Shown here: positions 8,352-17,548 of the stretch, piece by piece | How the letters are laid out: the number at the start of each line of letters is the position of its first letter | Numbering within the stretch: position 1 is the stretch's first letter | Translations under genes and position numbers: made by a program | From: Erwinia sp. S63 | Lineage (GTDB): Bacteria; Pseudomonadota; Gammaproteobacteria; Enterobacterales; Enterobacteriaceae | Length of the DNA stretch: 64,000 nucleotides | Reading direction: 5' to 3' | Assembly (NCBI RefSeq): GCF_016625195.1 | Contig: NZ_JACVUP010000001.1 | Location: 124,001-188,000, forward strand | The notes under the pieces: model-generated | The model's input: the letters and a program-made list of their open reading frames with translations, nothing else | What the model was told of the DNA's origin: nothing | Databases searched by the model: none

Positions 8352-9389
8352 ATGAGTATTAAGAATATTCTGCTAATTGGTGTCATGACCAGCGCGTTGT
8401 TCGGCTGCGATCAGCAGGCCTCCCGTAGCGCACTGGTGCTGGAAGGGAAAACCATGGGCACCCAGTGGCGCGTCAGCCTGGCGGGCGTCGATCCCCAACG
8501 GCAGGCCGCTTTGCAGCAGGCTATTCAGCAGCAGCTTGATCGTGATGACCATGAACTCTCCACCTGGAAGCAGGATTCAGTTTTGTCGCGCTTCAATCAG
8601 TATCAGGGTGATCAGCCGCAGCCGGTGAGCGCGGATATGGCGGATATAGTGGTTGAAGCCCTGCGCATCGGCCATAAAACCGAGGGTGCGATGGATATCA
8701 CCGTCGGCCCGCTGGTCAATTTGTGGGGGTTCGGGCCCACCAAACAGCCTGCGCACACTCCGAGCCAGGCGCAGATTGATGCAGCGAAAGCGCAAACCGG
8801 CTTACAGCATCTGCATGTGATCCAGAGCGTGGACGGACAGTGGCTGCAGAAAGATCTGCCCGCGCTGGATGTCGACCTTTCGACCATGGGGGAAGGGTAC
8901 GCTACCGATCATCTGGCGCGACTAATGGAGCAGCAGGGCATTACCGATTATCTGGTGTCGGTGGGCGGCGCGGTGTTAACCCGTGGGCAGAATGCCAGTA
9001 ACCAACCCTGGCGTGTGGCGATCCAGAAACCCACCGATCGGGAAAACGCCGTCGAAGCGCGCGTTGACTTACAGGGGCACGGCATCAGCACCTCAGGCAG
9101 CTATCGCAACTATTATGAACTGGACGGCAAACGCATTTCGCACGTGATCGATCCCGCGACCGGACGCCCCATCGAACATAAACTGGTGTCGGCCACCGTG
9201 ATTGCGACTACCGCGCTGGAAGCCGATGGCTGGGATACCGGGTTGATGGTGCTGGGCAGCGAGCGGGCACAGGCGCTGGCGTTGAAAGAACATTTGGCGG
9301 TTTATCTGATCAGCAAACAGGGTGACGGCTTTACGCACTGGATGTCACCCCAGTTCAAATCCTTCCTGATCGATCAGGAAAGCAAATAA
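8352..9389 (+). CDS. apbE: FAD:protein FMN transferase (ApbE)
   Basis: Mg-dependent flavinyltransferase that links FMN covalently to a Thr/Ser of exported proteins such as the Nqr and Rnf subunits; a periplasmic lipoprotein. Lipobox ALFGC with C19 the lipidated residue. Family motifs in order: MGTQWRVSL, ELSTWKQDSVLSRFN, DITVGPLVNLWGFGP, TMGEGYATDHLARL, YLVSVGGAV, ISTSGSYRNYY, SHVIDPATG, TTALEADGWDTGLMVLG. 345 residues from the ATG; a GTG one codon earlier is also possible, with GAGGAA just upstream. alkB follows after 15 bp. Confidence 0.95.
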   Translation: MSIKNILLIGVMTSALFGCDQQASRSALVLEGKTMGTQWRVSLAGVDPQRQAALQQAIQQQLDRDDHELSTWKQDSVLSRFNQYQGDQPQPVSADMADIVVEALRIGHKTEGAMDITVGPLVNLWGFGPTKQPAHTPSQAQIDAAKAQTGLQHLHVIQSVDGQWLQKDLPALDVDLSTMGEGYATDHLARLMEQQGITDYLVSVGGAVLTRGQNASNQPWRVAIQKPTDRENAVEARVDLQGHGISTSGSYRNYYELDGKRISHVIDPATGRPIEHKLVSATVIATTALEADGWDTGLMVLGSERAQALALKEHLAVYLISKQGDGFTHWMSPQFKSFLIDQESK

Positions 9390-9404
9390 CGGCAGGAGGC
9401 GCAG

Positions 9405-10046
9405 ATGCTGGATCTGTTTAGTGAAGAAGCTCCATGGCAGGAACCGTTAGCGGAAGGCGCGGTGATTTTACGCCGTCGTGCGCGCGATGATGCGGACGCA
9501 TTGCTGGCGGCGATACATGAAATTGCCGGACAAAATCCCTTTGCTCATCGCATCACGCCGGGCGGGCATCGCATGTCGGTGGCGATGACCAACTGTGGCG
9601 ATTTGGGCTGGTCGACGGACTCGCGCGGCTACCAATATACTGAGCAGGATAACGCCAGTGGGCACAAATGGCCGCCGATGCCTGCGCTGTTTCGCACGCT
9701 GGCGCAGCAAACCGCGCAGGAAGCGGGATTCCCCGGCTTTAACCCGGATGCCTGCTTAATCAACCGCTATGAACCCGGTGCCAAACTCACGCTGCATCAG
9801 GATAAAGACGAGAAGGATCTGCGTCAGCCGATTGTTTCGGTTTCGTTAGGGCTACCTGCGGTGTTCCAGTTCGGTGGTTTTGAGCGCGGTGATGCCACAC
9901 AACGGGTGCTGCTGGAGCACGGCGATATCGTCGTGTGGGGCGGTCCTTCACGCCTGCGCTATCACGGCATTTTGCCGCTCAAACCCGGTATTCATCCGGC
10001 GGCAGGTGCCTTTCGCTTCAACCTCACTTTCCGCCGCGCCCATTAA
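9405..10046 (+). CDS. alkB: Alpha-ketoglutarate-dependent DNA demethylase AlkB
   Basis: Fe(II)/2-oxoglutarate dioxygenase that oxidatively removes methyl groups from 1-methyladenine and 3-methylcytosine. The facial triad is visible as H131-x-D133 (LHQDKDE) and H187 (RYHGIL); R204 and R210 in RFNLTFRR bind 2-oxoglutarate. 213 residues against 216 in E. coli. Ribosome site CAGGAGG. In E. coli alkB is the second gene of ada-alkB; here ada is absent and alkB follows apbE by 15 bp, so Ada-controlled induction through ada read-through cannot apply at this locus. Confidence 0.96.
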   Translation: MLDLFSEEAPWQEPLAEGAVILRRRARDDADALLAAIHEIAGQNPFAHRITPGGHRMSVAMTNCGDLGWSTDSRGYQYTEQDNASGHKWPPMPALFRTLAQQTAQEAGFPGFNPDACLINRYEPGAKLTLHQDKDEKDLRQPIVSVSLGLPAVFQFGGFERGDATQRVLLEHGDIVVWGGPSRLRYHGILPLKPGIHPAAGAFRFNLTFRRAH

Positions 10047-10131
10047 CGGCGCGGTGAATGAGAATTGATCTTGCTATCATCCGGTGCGCCATTAAACTGC
10101 AGGCTGCTTGGTTGACCTCCGGAATCTGTTA

Positions 10132-11784
10132 ATGGCATTGCTGCAAGTGGTTTATCGCCAGTATCGCTGGCCTTTTATTGGTGTCATTCTGCTTACGCTG
10201 TTAAGCGCCGCGCTCGGTATCGGTTTAATCGCCTATATTAATAACGAGCTGATCGTGGCGGTAAATACCTCGATTTCGGTGCTGCCGAGCTTTTTGGGGC
10301 AGCTGTTTCTTTTGATGGCGGTAACGCTGGGTTCGCAACTGGCGTTGACCCAGCTTGGCCACCATTTTGTCTGGCGCCTGCGCGGCGAATTCATCAAACG
10401 TATCCTCGATACGCGCGTCGAACGCATTGAACAGATCGGTAATGCGCAACTGCTGGCGGGACTCACCAGTGATGTGCGCGCGATCACCATCGCCTTTGTC
10501 CGCCTGCCGGAACTGATTCAGGGCATCATTATTACCCTGGGTTCCGCGCTCTATCTGGCGTGGCTGTCACCTAAAATGCTGCTGATCACCTCGCTGTGGC
10601 TAGTGATCACGCTGGTGGGCGGCTGGCTGCTGGTGTCACGCGTTTATCAACACATGGCGAAGCTGCGTGAAATCGAAGACGATCTCTATCGTGATTTCCA
10701 GACCATTATTGAAGGACGCAAAGAGCTACAGCTCAACCGCGAGCGCGCTCAACTGATTTACGACAACATCTATCAGGAAAATGCCACAAGCTATCGTCAT
10801 CATATCGTTCGTGCCGATACCTTCCATCTCAGCGCGGTTAACTGGTCAAATATCATGATGCTGGGCGCGATTGGCATTGTGTTCTTTATGGCTAACGGTC
10901 TGGGTTGGGCGAACACGGCTGTGGCCGCCACCTATTCACTGACGCTGCTGTTCCTGCGCACGCCGTTACTGGCGGCGGTGGGTGCCTTGCCGACCTTGCT
11001 CAGTGCGCAGGTCGCCTTCCGCAAAATCAACACCTTCGATCTCGCACCTTATGATGCACAGTTCAAAGCACTGCCGCAGGTGAGTGACTGGCAAACGCTG
11101 GAACTGCGCGATGTCTGCTTCCATTATGGTGAGCACGGTTTCCAGGTTGGCCCGATTAATCTGACGCTGCGTCGCGGCGAGTTAGTGTTCCTGATTGGGG
11201 GTAACGGCAGTGGCAAGTCAACGCTGGCGATGCTGCTGACCGGCCTGTACCAGCCACAATCGGGCAGTTTGCTGCTGGATGGCAAAGTGGTCGACTGGCA
11301 CAACCTCGATGCTTACCGTAAACACTTCTCGGCGGTGTTTACCGATGTGCATTTGTTTGATCGCCTGATCGGTCACGGCGGTCAGCCAGCCAATCCTGGG
11401 CTGGTGCAGCAGTGGCTGGAACGCCTGAAGATGCAGGACAAACTGAAGCTACAGGGCAATAAGGTGCTGAATCTGCAGCTCTCTAAAGGGCAAAGTAAGC
11501 GACTGGCGCTGCTGCTGGCAGCGGCAGAGGAACGCGACATCTTGCTGCTGGACGAGTGGGCTGCCGATCAGGACCCGCATTTCCGCCGCATCTTCTACCG
11601 CGAACTGCTGCCATGGCTGCAGGAGTCAGGCAAAACCGTGTTTGCTATTAGCCATGATGATCACTACTTCATTCATGCCGACCGCTTGCTGGAGATGCGC
11701 GAAGGCCAGCTCAGTGAACTCACCGGTAACGAACGTGAGATGGCCACGCTGGATGCGGTGAAGCGCACTGACACCGGCCATTAA
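10132..11784 (+). CDS. yojI: ABC exporter YojI (microcin J25 / cyclic-peptide type)
   Basis: Half-size ABC exporter; E. coli YojI expels the lasso peptide microcin J25 together with TolC. N-terminal six-helix membrane domain, then an ATPase with Walker [10 protein letters not shown], a degenerate signature LSKGQSKR, Walker [15 protein letters not shown] and switch His in AISHDDHYF. The open frame begins at an upstream TTG, but the ATG giving [15 protein letters not shown] aligns with the E. coli start (550 versus 547 residues). alkB ends 85 bp upstream; a strong terminator follows. Confidence 0.95.
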   Translation: MALLQVVYRQYRWPFIGVILLTLLSAALGIGLIAYINNELIVAVNTSISVLPSFLGQLFLLMAVTLGSQLALTQLGHHFVWRLRGEFIKRILDTRVERIEQIGNAQLLAGLTSDVRAITIAFVRLPELIQGIIITLGSALYLAWLSPKMLLITSLWLVITLVGGWLLVSRVYQHMAKLREIEDDLYRDFQTIIEGRKELQLNRERAQLIYDNIYQENATSYRHHIVRADTFHLSAVNWSNIMMLGAIGIVFFMANGLGWANTAVAATYSLTLLFLRTPLLAAVGALPTLLSAQVAFRKINTFDLAPYDAQFKALPQVSDWQTLELRDVCFHYGEHGFQVGPINLTLRRGELVFLIGGNGSGKSTLAMLLTGLYQPQSGSLLLDGKVVDWHNLDAYRKHFSAVFTDVHLFDRLIGHGGQPANPGLVQQWLERLKMQDKLKLQGNKVLNLQLSKGQSKRLALLLAAAEERDILLLDEWAADQDPHFRRIFYRELLPWLQESGKTVFAISHDDHYFIHADRLLEMREGQLSELTGNEREMATLDAVKRTDTGH

Positions 11785-11909
11785 CATCAGTCGGGAAAGC
11801 TTAGCAAAAAGCCTTATTGGGCAAGGTGTTGTCAGGCGAGTAAGGTGATTTTCAACAGAGATTCCTCGTCTCTGTCTCCCTGGAACACTTCTGTCGTCTT
11901 GTGTTGTCA

Positions 11910-11941
11910 CCGGCTTAGATTGATTCTGAGCCGGTTTTTTT
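11910..11941 (+). terminator. Intrinsic terminator after yojI
   Basis: CCGGCTTAGA / TCTGAGCCGG stem (one G-U pair) with a TTGAT loop and seven T. The T-run overlaps the stop codon of the convergent PPTase gene. A second stem, CAGAGA-TTCCTCG-TCTCTG, lies about 40 bp upstream of it. Confidence 0.9.
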
Positions 11942-12665
11942 ATGGGTTGTTCAGGGGATGCGCGATCAGCGTGATAACGCGGTCGCCGCGTCGCCAGAAG
12001 TGCGCATGCAGGCGAGTACCGGCGTTAAACGCGCGTGAAAAGTCCTGCGTCAACCTCAGCGTGGCTCGGCCGCGCGCCAGATCCCACGCCAGTAACTCAG
12101 CTTGCAGAAAATCCATCGGCTGATGCAACTGTGGCCACAGCGCTTTATACACACTCTCTTTTAGCGAAAACAGCAGGGTGGCCGCCGCCGCAAACGACAG
12201 GCTTTCTGATGCTAACCGCTGACGCTCTGCACTGCTCATCAGCATCTCCGCCGTTTCCTCTGCGGTTTGCTCTTCCATCACTTGCTCGACATCAATTCCG
12301 ATACACAGCGGTTCCTGTGTTGCCGCGATCACCGCCATTTGCCGGGAATGGGAAAGTGAAGCCTGAATCCCCACTGGCCATATAGGCGAGCGATCGGGTG
12401 CATTGCGCAACACAAAATCTGGCATCGCGAAGCGCGATAGCATCTGCTGTGCCAGCCAGCGACTGGCTAAATGCTCAGCTTTACGTTTCGTGACGGCACT
12501 GTGGAGTGTCAATGGAAGCGGAAGTTGCCAGTGTTGATGCAGATCGCTGTGCCATGCCTGCTGATTAAATTCGCACCACGCCATAGGGAGCGGGGAGCTT
12601 GTCATAGCCGCAGCGGCGATAAACGGTGAAGAGGGGAGTGCAAGGGGAATTTCAGAAGCAAACAT
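11940..12665 (-). CDS. 4'-phosphopantetheinyl transferase, EntD-like
   Basis: Transfers the phosphopantetheine arm of CoA to carrier-protein serines of NRPS/PKS-type enzymes. Family motifs are intact: KRKAEHLASRWLA near residue 60, ASLSHS, CIGIDVE with the metal-binding acid pair, and FSLKESVYKAL near 165. 241 residues; E. coli EntD is about 206-209, the difference lying mainly at the N terminus and in insertions. The ATG chosen lacks a clear ribosome site, and an internal ATG 20 codons on is possible. No siderophore or NRPS genes are nearby, so its client is unknown. It converges with yojI. Confidence 0.85.
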   Translation of the reverse strand: MFASEIPLALPSSPFIAAAAMTSSPLPMAWCEFNQQAWHSDLHQHWQLPLPLTLHSAVTKRKAEHLASRWLAQQMLSRFAMPDFVLRNAPDRSPIWPVGIQASLSHSRQMAVIAATQEPLCIGIDVEQVMEEQTAEETAEMLMSSAERQRLASESLSFAAAATLLFSLKESVYKALWPQLHQPMDFLQAELLAWDLARGRATLRLTQDFSRAFNAGTRLHAHFWRRGDRVITLIAHPLNNP

Positions 12666-12671
12666 GAAGCA

Positions 12672-12715
12672 TCACAGCTGACGGTTAAAACGCTATTTTT
12701 ACCCGTCAGCTGTGA
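12672..12715. repeat. 44-bp dyad, 13-bp perfect inverted repeat
   Basis: TCACAGCTGACGG and its exact complement CCGTCAGCTGTGA flank an 18-base AT-rich centre that is itself nearly symmetrical (GTTAAAA...TTTTTAC). It lies seven bases upstream of the PPTase start and 30 bp beyond the stop of the next gene. No T-tract follows on the minus strand. Could be a hairpin in the PPTase leader or a bound operator. Confidence 0.7.
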
Positions 12716-12745
12716 AAAGCGCAAGCCAAAGCGGCTCACACAGGT

Positions 12746-12949
12746 TTAGTGATTTGGCGGAATTGACATGCCTTTGATCTGTACCACAAAGTGCTCGTTG
12801 CCTTTGGTAATGCGCGCACCGCGGTCACACCACCGTGAAGCCAGGCGGAAAAAATCGTCGCTGCCGATATCGTAAGCCAGTTCAACTTTGCTGATACCTG
12901 AATGCAGGAGTTCTTCCGCGTCCTGCAGGTTTTTTGCTTTGATGACCAT
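12746..12949 (-). CDS. Small conserved-looking hypothetical protein, 67 aa
   Basis: I do not recognise the family. The frame is open 28 codons further upstream, but the ATG giving MVIKAKNLQDAEELLHSGIS has GGA ten bases upstream and starts a compact, soluble, mixed alpha/beta-looking 67-residue protein (SKVELAYDIGSDDFFRLA, GARITKGNEHFVVQIKG) with one Cys. The N-terminal extension encoded upstream is hydrophobic and AT-rich and unlike the rest. The gene stands alone on the minus strand between the PPTase and a GNAT gene. Confidence 0.7.
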   Translation of the reverse strand: MVIKAKNLQDAEELLHSGISKVELAYDIGSDDFFRLASRWCDRGARITKGNEHFVVQIKGMSIPPNH

Positions 12950-13158
12950 AATAAGTGTCCATCGAAAAACAGGAAGGATAAGAGTAATTAAACTGTATGA
13001 CAGTTTTGTTTCAATCAGGTGAAATGCTGTCATATTTGGTGAAAAATGTGATCCCGCTCCGCTTTGATTGCTTTCGGTAAGTGATTGAATTTTTGCTCAG
13101 TATTTCCCATCAAGCCAATTTTACGATAATACTGAAAGGGTTAACCAAGGAGGTTGTC

Positions 13159-13710
13159 ATGGAAATTCCCCATCTGGAAACGCCCCGTTTACTGCTGCAA
13201 CCGCTGCAAAGCGAAGATGCTATACAGGTGCAACAGGTTTTCCCTCGCTGGGAGATCGTGCGCCATCTGATTGGTTCGGTGCCCTGGCCCTATCCTGATG
13301 ATGGCGCCCGCCAGTATATTGACGGCATGGCGCTGCCCGCAATGAGAGCAGGGCAGGCGTGGCACTGGAGCCTTCGCCATCGGTCTGATCCCGACAGCTT
13401 AATTGGCTTAATTTCGTTGCGTTTAGGCGCGGAAGATAACCGTGGATTCTGGCTGATGCCCGAATGGCAGAAGCAGGGATTGATGAGTGAAGCCTGTGCA
13501 GCAGTTACCGAATTCTGGTTTATCCATCTCGATCAGACGCGTCTGCGCGTGCCCAAGGCAATGGATAATCTGGCCTCTCGCCGCATCTCAGAACGCACCG
13601 GCATGCGCTTAGTCGAGACCTATCGCAAAACCTTCGTGGAAGGCGAGTTAGAGGCGGGAACCTGGGAACTGACGCGGGACGAGTGGCTGGCGCAACGTGA
13701 TAAAGTTTAG
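13159..13710 (+). CDS. GNAT family N-acetyltransferase (RimJ/RimL type)
   Basis: Acetyl-CoA-dependent transferase of the RimJ/RimL-like group (Acetyltransf_3 type): LETPRLLLQPLQSEDA at the N terminus, acetyl-CoA loop region NRGFWLMPEWQKQGLMSEAC, and NLASRRISERTGMRLV near the C terminus. 183 residues. The frame is open from a GTG 26 codons upstream, but a perfect AAGGAGG six bases or so before the ATG decides the start. Substrate unknown. Flanked by divergent small hypothetical and, after a terminator, tRNA-Pro on the other strand. Confidence 0.88.
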   Translation: MEIPHLETPRLLLQPLQSEDAIQVQQVFPRWEIVRHLIGSVPWPYPDDGARQYIDGMALPAMRAGQAWHWSLRHRSDPDSLIGLISLRLGAEDNRGFWLMPEWQKQGLMSEACAAVTEFWFIHLDQTRLRVPKAMDNLASRRISERTGMRLVETYRKTFVEGELEAGTWELTRDEWLAQRDKV

Positions 13711-13732
13711 CGGCGCCTTCAGAAAGCAAAAA

Positions 13733-13757
13733 AGCAGCCATAAGGGCTGCTTTTTTT
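13733..13757. terminator. Bidirectional terminator, GNAT gene / tRNA-Pro
   Basis: AGCAGCC / GGCTGCT stem with a short ATAAG loop, T-run on the plus side and A-run (T-run on the minus strand) on the other. Ends both the acetyltransferase and the tRNA transcripts. Confidence 0.9.
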
Positions 13758-13764
13758 GGGATTT

Positions 13765-13841
13765 TGGTCGGCACGAGAGGATTTGAACCTCCGACCCCGG
13801 ACACCCCATGACCGTGCGCTACCAGGCTGCGCTACGTGCCG
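13765..13841 (-). tRNA. proL: tRNA-Pro, anticodon GGG
   Basis: 77 nt including an encoded CCA end. Acceptor stem CGGCACG / CGTGCCG, D-loop GCGCAGCCTGGTAGCGC, anticodon loop ATGGGGT (GGG, reads CCC), T-arm GGAGGTTCAAATCCTC. Nearly identical to remembered E. coli proL and in the same place, beside yejM. Only changes in the anticodon stem are apparent. Confidence 0.98.
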
Positions 13842-13913
13842 AACGTGGAGAAGTAGTCTACTGGTTCCGCTCGTGATTGCAATATGCGCAGGTTTTAACT
13901 GCCTCATAATTAA

Positions 13914-15665
13914 TCAGTTTGCGGTAAAGCGCTTCTCTTCCGTCAATACCTGAAGCAGTAATGCCAGCTGCGGTTTGTGATCCTTCAGCTTGTTGCCCTG
14001 TGCATCGTAGGCGCTGTAACTGCCGTTGTTATTCAGCACCAGCGTCACAGTTGGCGTTGTCACCACCAGTTTCCCTTCTTCACTGCTGGCGACCCAGTTG
14101 TGACTGCGCTGAGCAGCAAACAGATCTTCACCCTGTGAATAGTTGGCCGGATTGGTGCGCACGTGCAGCAGGCGTTGCATCAACGTCGTCATCACATCCT
14201 GCTGATCGGTCAGACGATCGATGGTCTGCGCCGGCGTATTCGGCCAGTGCACCACCAGAGGCACCCGCAACGTCGCTCGGTTGCCCGGATTATCATCATT
14301 ATCCGGCGTAACCGCACGCTGGGCGGTGATCACCACCACGGTATTCTTGAGCAAATCGCGTTGCTGCAACGTCTGTAGCACGGCCGCGATCTGCTCATCA
14401 ACGCCTGTCGCCTGGCGCAAATAGCTGCGCTGACGCGCTTTGCTGCTTTCGCCATTGACGTTGACGCCATCGAGTGAAATCCACGAGAACCACGGTGCGC
14501 CATCGGCTTTCTGACCGTTAAGCCAGTTTTGCCACTGATTCACTGTGGTGCTGTTTGGCTGAGCATCCGCTTCTGGCAGGCTGTAATCCGCTAACAGCGC
14601 CTGGCGATACAAGGGTTGGCTGAAGCCGTCGGAGGAGAACAGACCAAACTGATACCCCTGAGAATTCAGCGCACCGAGTAACGCCGAAGGCATGCGCGCG
14701 GCAAGCACGCCATCCATGTAGCTGGAGGAGATGCCGTAGAACAGCCCGAACATGCCTTTTTCCGGCGCAATTCCGGCACTGTAGTGTTGGGTAAAGCGTA
14801 CGTTATCGCTGGCAAATTGATTCAGCGACGGCAGTGCCTTATCCAGATTGTCGTTACTCAAACCATCAACGGTGAGCAGCAACAGATTATGGCGCGTACC
14901 GCCATCGCGGAAAGTAATGTCACTCAGCGGATACTGCACTGACAGCGCCTCAGGATCGCCCTGTTGCACCAGACGGCGCTGATACTCCTGCGCATCGAGC
15001 AGGCCATGGCGTTCAAGAAAACGCCGCGCGGTCATCGGATAGGAGAGCGGCAGATTGGCGCGCTGCATGGTAATCGGGCGATAGAAATTGGCATCGGCCC
15101 AGATATACAACAGATGGCTGGCAAAGAAAGCACAGATAAACAGCGCGGCCAGCGGCTTACCAAACGAACGCCGATTCAGGCTGCGCAGCTTCTGCCAACT
15201 CCAGGTGGCAAACAACATCTCCACAAGGAAGATAACGGGCACGCTAATAAACATCAGCTGCCAGTCGCGCGCCATCTCGCTTTGGTCTGGGTTGATCACC
15301 AACTCCCACACCACCGGATTAAGGTGGAGGTGGAAGCGGTTGAATACCGCGCTATCAACCATGATCAGCGTCAGCCCGGCGGTGGCGATAATCGCCGACA
15401 GCACCCTGAGCAATCGCTGAGACATCACCACAAAGGTGAGTGGGAAGATAATCAGCAGATAACCGGCAAATACAATAAAGCTAAAGTGGCCGATCCAGCT
15501 GGTATAGGCATAAATACGGCCCGCAAGCGAGGCGGGCCAGTCGGCGACCAACAGATAGCGGCTGCCTAAAATCAGCGCGAAGATGATGTTAAACAGGGCA
15601 AACCAGTGCCCCCAGCTGATCATCTGGGAGACTTTTTCGCGGTAGCGCTGCCGGTTGGTTACCAT
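13914..15665 (-). CDS. yejM: Inner-membrane protein YejM/PbgA (LapC)
   Basis: Essential envelope protein that senses periplasmic-leaflet LPS and protects LpxC from FtsH/LapB-driven proteolysis; also called PbgA or LapC. 583 residues against 586 in E. coli. Five N-terminal membrane helices, a basic linker (KLRSLNRRSFGK), the conserved hinge FYRPITMQRANLPLSYPMTARRF (first part residues FYRPITMQRANLPLSY), then a sulfatase-fold periplasmic domain without the full catalytic set (LLLLTVDGLSNDNLD). C terminus LTEEKRFTAN matches E. coli. Downstream partner of yejL with a 23-bp gap. Confidence 0.96.
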   Translation of the reverse strand: MVTNRQRYREKVSQMISWGHWFALFNIIFALILGSRYLLVADWPASLAGRIYAYTSWIGHFSFIVFAGYLLIIFPLTFVVMSQRLLRVLSAIIATAGLTLIMVDSAVFNRFHLHLNPVVWELVINPDQSEMARDWQLMFISVPVIFLVEMLFATWSWQKLRSLNRRSFGKPLAALFICAFFASHLLYIWADANFYRPITMQRANLPLSYPMTARRFLERHGLLDAQEYQRRLVQQGDPEALSVQYPLSDITFRDGGTRHNLLLLTVDGLSNDNLDKALPSLNQFASDNVRFTQHYSAGIAPEKGMFGLFYGISSSYMDGVLAARMPSALLGALNSQGYQFGLFSSDGFSQPLYRQALLADYSLPEADAQPNSTTVNQWQNWLNGQKADGAPWFSWISLDGVNVNGESSKARQRSYLRQATGVDEQIAAVLQTLQQRDLLKNTVVVITAQRAVTPDNDDNPGNRATLRVPLVVHWPNTPAQTIDRLTDQQDVMTTLMQRLLHVRTNPANYSQGEDLFAAQRSHNWVASSEEGKLVVTTPTVTLVLNNNGSYSAYDAQGNKLKDHKPQLALLLQVLTEEKRFTAN

Positions 15666-15688
15666 ATTTATGAGGTCAGATCTGCAAT

Positions 15689-15916
15689 TTAGTGGGCGTT
15701 GTCATCGCGAACGGAAGACTGCAACGCTTCCGCGAAAGATTTCGCCAGGCTGCGGCGCTGGGCCGGCGAGACACTGGTGTTAATCAAATTGGTTACCATG
15801 TTCCCTAACACCATCAGGGAAAGGTCGGTTGGCGCTTTGTCTTTTTCAAGAATCTGCGCCATCTGCGCGAGAAGCTTCTCTACGCGCTCGTCGCTATAAC
15901 GGGATGATTGTGGCAT
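15689..15916 (-). CDS. yejL: YejL, UPF0352 family protein
   Basis: 75-residue soluble alpha-helical protein of unknown role, always found before yejM. Sequence [19 protein letters not shown]...[19 protein letters not shown] is close to the E. coli protein of equal length. Likely co-transcribed with yejM and divergent from yejK. Confidence 0.95.
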   Translation of the reverse strand: MPQSSRYSDERVEKLLAQMAQILEKDKAPTDLSLMVLGNMVTNLINTSVSPAQRRSLAKSFAEALQSSVRDDNAH

Positions 15917-16074
15917 ATCGTCGACTAATCAAGTGTGAAAAGGCGGTATATTACCGTAACAACGCGCTTTTTTCCGCAATTAAATCGCAAGCAGAGCGAT
16001 CAGTTTGTGCGTGGAGTTGAAAGCAGCGGCGGGCGGTGTTTGAATACGCGCCTGAGCCCAAAGGAGAGTCTACC

Positions 16075-17079
16075 ATGAGTCTGGATATCGACCAGATTGC
16101 CCTGCATCAGTTAGTCAAACGTGATGAAAACCAGCTTGAGGTGGTCCTGCGCGACACTTTGCTGCCCGCGACCCGCGCGGTAGAAGAGATGGCAGAAGAG
16201 CTGCATCGGGTGTACAGCGCCAAAAGCAAAGCCTATGGCCTGTTTAATGAAGAGAGTGAACTGGCCGATGCGCTGCGCAATTGCCGCAAAGGGGAAGATG
16301 ACTTTCTGGCCTTTAGCCGCGCCGCGACCGGACGTCTGCGTGATGAGCTGGGCAAATATCCGTTTGCGGAAAGTGGCGTGGTGCTGTTCCTGCACTATCG
16401 CTATCTGGCGGTGGAGTATTTGCTGGTGGCGATGCTGAGCAGCCAGTCGAGCATGCGCGTCAATGAGCAGCTGGATATCAGCAGCACCCATTATCTCGAT
16501 ATTAATCATGCGGATATTGTGGCGCGTATCGATCTTACTGAATGGGAAACCAATCCGGAATCCACCCGATATCTGACCTTCCTGCGTGGACGCATCGGGC
16601 GCAAAGTGGCCGATTTCTTTATGGATTTCCTCGGTGCCAGCGTTGGCCTCGATACCAAAGCACAGAACCGTGGCTTATTGCAGGCGGTAGACGATTATTG
16701 TGCCGAGTCGAACCTGGATAAGAACGAGCGTCAGAATTACCGCCAGCAGGTCTACAGCTACTGCAACGACCAACTGCAGGCGGGTGAGGAGATTGCGCTG
16801 GAAGATCTTTCCAGTGAACTGCCGCCGCTGGGAGAGAAAACCTTCCAGGCCTTTACCCAGGAGCAGGGTTATGAGCTGGAGGAGCACTTCCCGGCGGACC
16901 GTAGCACCTTACGCCAGCTGACCAAGTTTGCCGGCAGTGGTGGTGGCCTGACGCTGAATTTTGATGCCATGCTGTTGGGCGAGCGCATCTTCTGGGATCC
17001 TGCGACTGATACCCTGACCATCAAAGGGACACCGCCGAATCTGCGCGATCAGTTACAGCGCCGCACGGGTGGCAACTGA
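16075..17079 (+). CDS. yejK: Nucleoid-associated protein YejK (NdpA)
   Basis: Nucleoid-associated 37-kDa family protein reported to interact with topoisomerases. 334 residues against 335 in E. coli; conserved blocks [54 protein letters not shown] and the C-terminal [19 protein letters not shown]. The frame begins 13 codons upstream, but AAGGAG nine bases before this ATG and the family N terminus fix the start. Divergent from yejL; shares a terminator with rplY. Confidence 0.96.
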   Translation: MSLDIDQIALHQLVKRDENQLEVVLRDTLLPATRAVEEMAEELHRVYSAKSKAYGLFNEESELADALRNCRKGEDDFLAFSRAATGRLRDELGKYPFAESGVVLFLHYRYLAVEYLLVAMLSSQSSMRVNEQLDISSTHYLDINHADIVARIDLTEWETNPESTRYLTFLRGRIGRKVADFFMDFLGASVGLDTKAQNRGLLQAVDDYCAESNLDKNERQNYRQQVYSYCNDQLQAGEEIALEDLSSELPPLGEKTFQAFTQEQGYELEEHFPADRSTLRQLTKFAGSGGGLTLNFDAMLLGERIFWDPATDTLTIKGTPPNLRDQLQRRTGGN

Positions 17080-17085
17080 TTTTAA

Positions 17086-17121
17086 GCAAAAAAAAACGCC
17101 GCGTAAGCGGCGTTCTCTTTT
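17086..17121. terminator. Terminator between convergent yejK and rplY
   Basis: AACGCCGC-GTAA-GCGGCGTT stem. On the minus strand it is followed by nine T, a strong end for rplY; on the plus strand the tail is CTCTTTT, weaker. Confidence 0.93.
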
Positions 17122-17135
17122 CAACTCGTTGGCGA

Positions 17136-17420
17136 TTAAGCGCGAACGAAGTCGATGTGGTGCAGTTTTGGCTTGAACGGGTGACGTTGCACCGCCTGAG
17201 CCTTAACTTTAACTTCTTTACCATCAACAACGATGGTCAGCACGTCGGTGTAGAACTCAGGCTTAGCCTGCAGGTTCATAACCAGGTCGTGGTCCAGTTC
17301 GATAGCAACTGGCGCTTCGTTTCCGCCATAGATGATGGCTGGGAATTTATTTGCTACACGCAGACGGCGGCTCGCACCCTTACCCTGCTCTTTACGTACT
17401 TCAGCGTTGAAAGTGGTCAT
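17136..17420 (-). CDS. rplY: 50S ribosomal protein L25
   Basis: Binds 5S rRNA in the large subunit. 94 residues, the short (non-CTC) form of enterobacteria. [21 protein letters not shown] and [23 protein letters not shown] match E. coli nearly throughout. The frame starts five codons upstream, but the ATG used here follows GAAGAGAAAT and gives the family length. Single gene with its own terminator. Confidence 0.98.
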   Translation of the reverse strand: MTTFNAEVRKEQGKGASRRLRVANKFPAIIYGGNEAPVAIELDHDLVMNLQAKPEFYTDVLTIVVDGKEVKVKAQAVQRHPFKPKLHHIDFVRA

Positions 17421-17548
17421 TTGATTTCTCTTCAATCATTTCTGCTACAGGCGACCCAGCAACAGACGGTTATTCATACGCTTTTACGGATGCAAAAGCG
17501 GGCGGCATTATAGCCGTAATAGGGAGCATGGGCAAATGATTCCGCCGC

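Noticed and set aside
13081..13158. N-terminal extension of the GNAT from a GTG
   Set aside because: A perfect AAGGAGG precedes the internal ATG and the extra residues do not belong to the family.
13765..13841. tRNA-Pro as an integration site for a mobile island
   Set aside because: Flanking genes are the normal conserved neighbours; no integrase or direct repeat of the tRNA 3' end seen.
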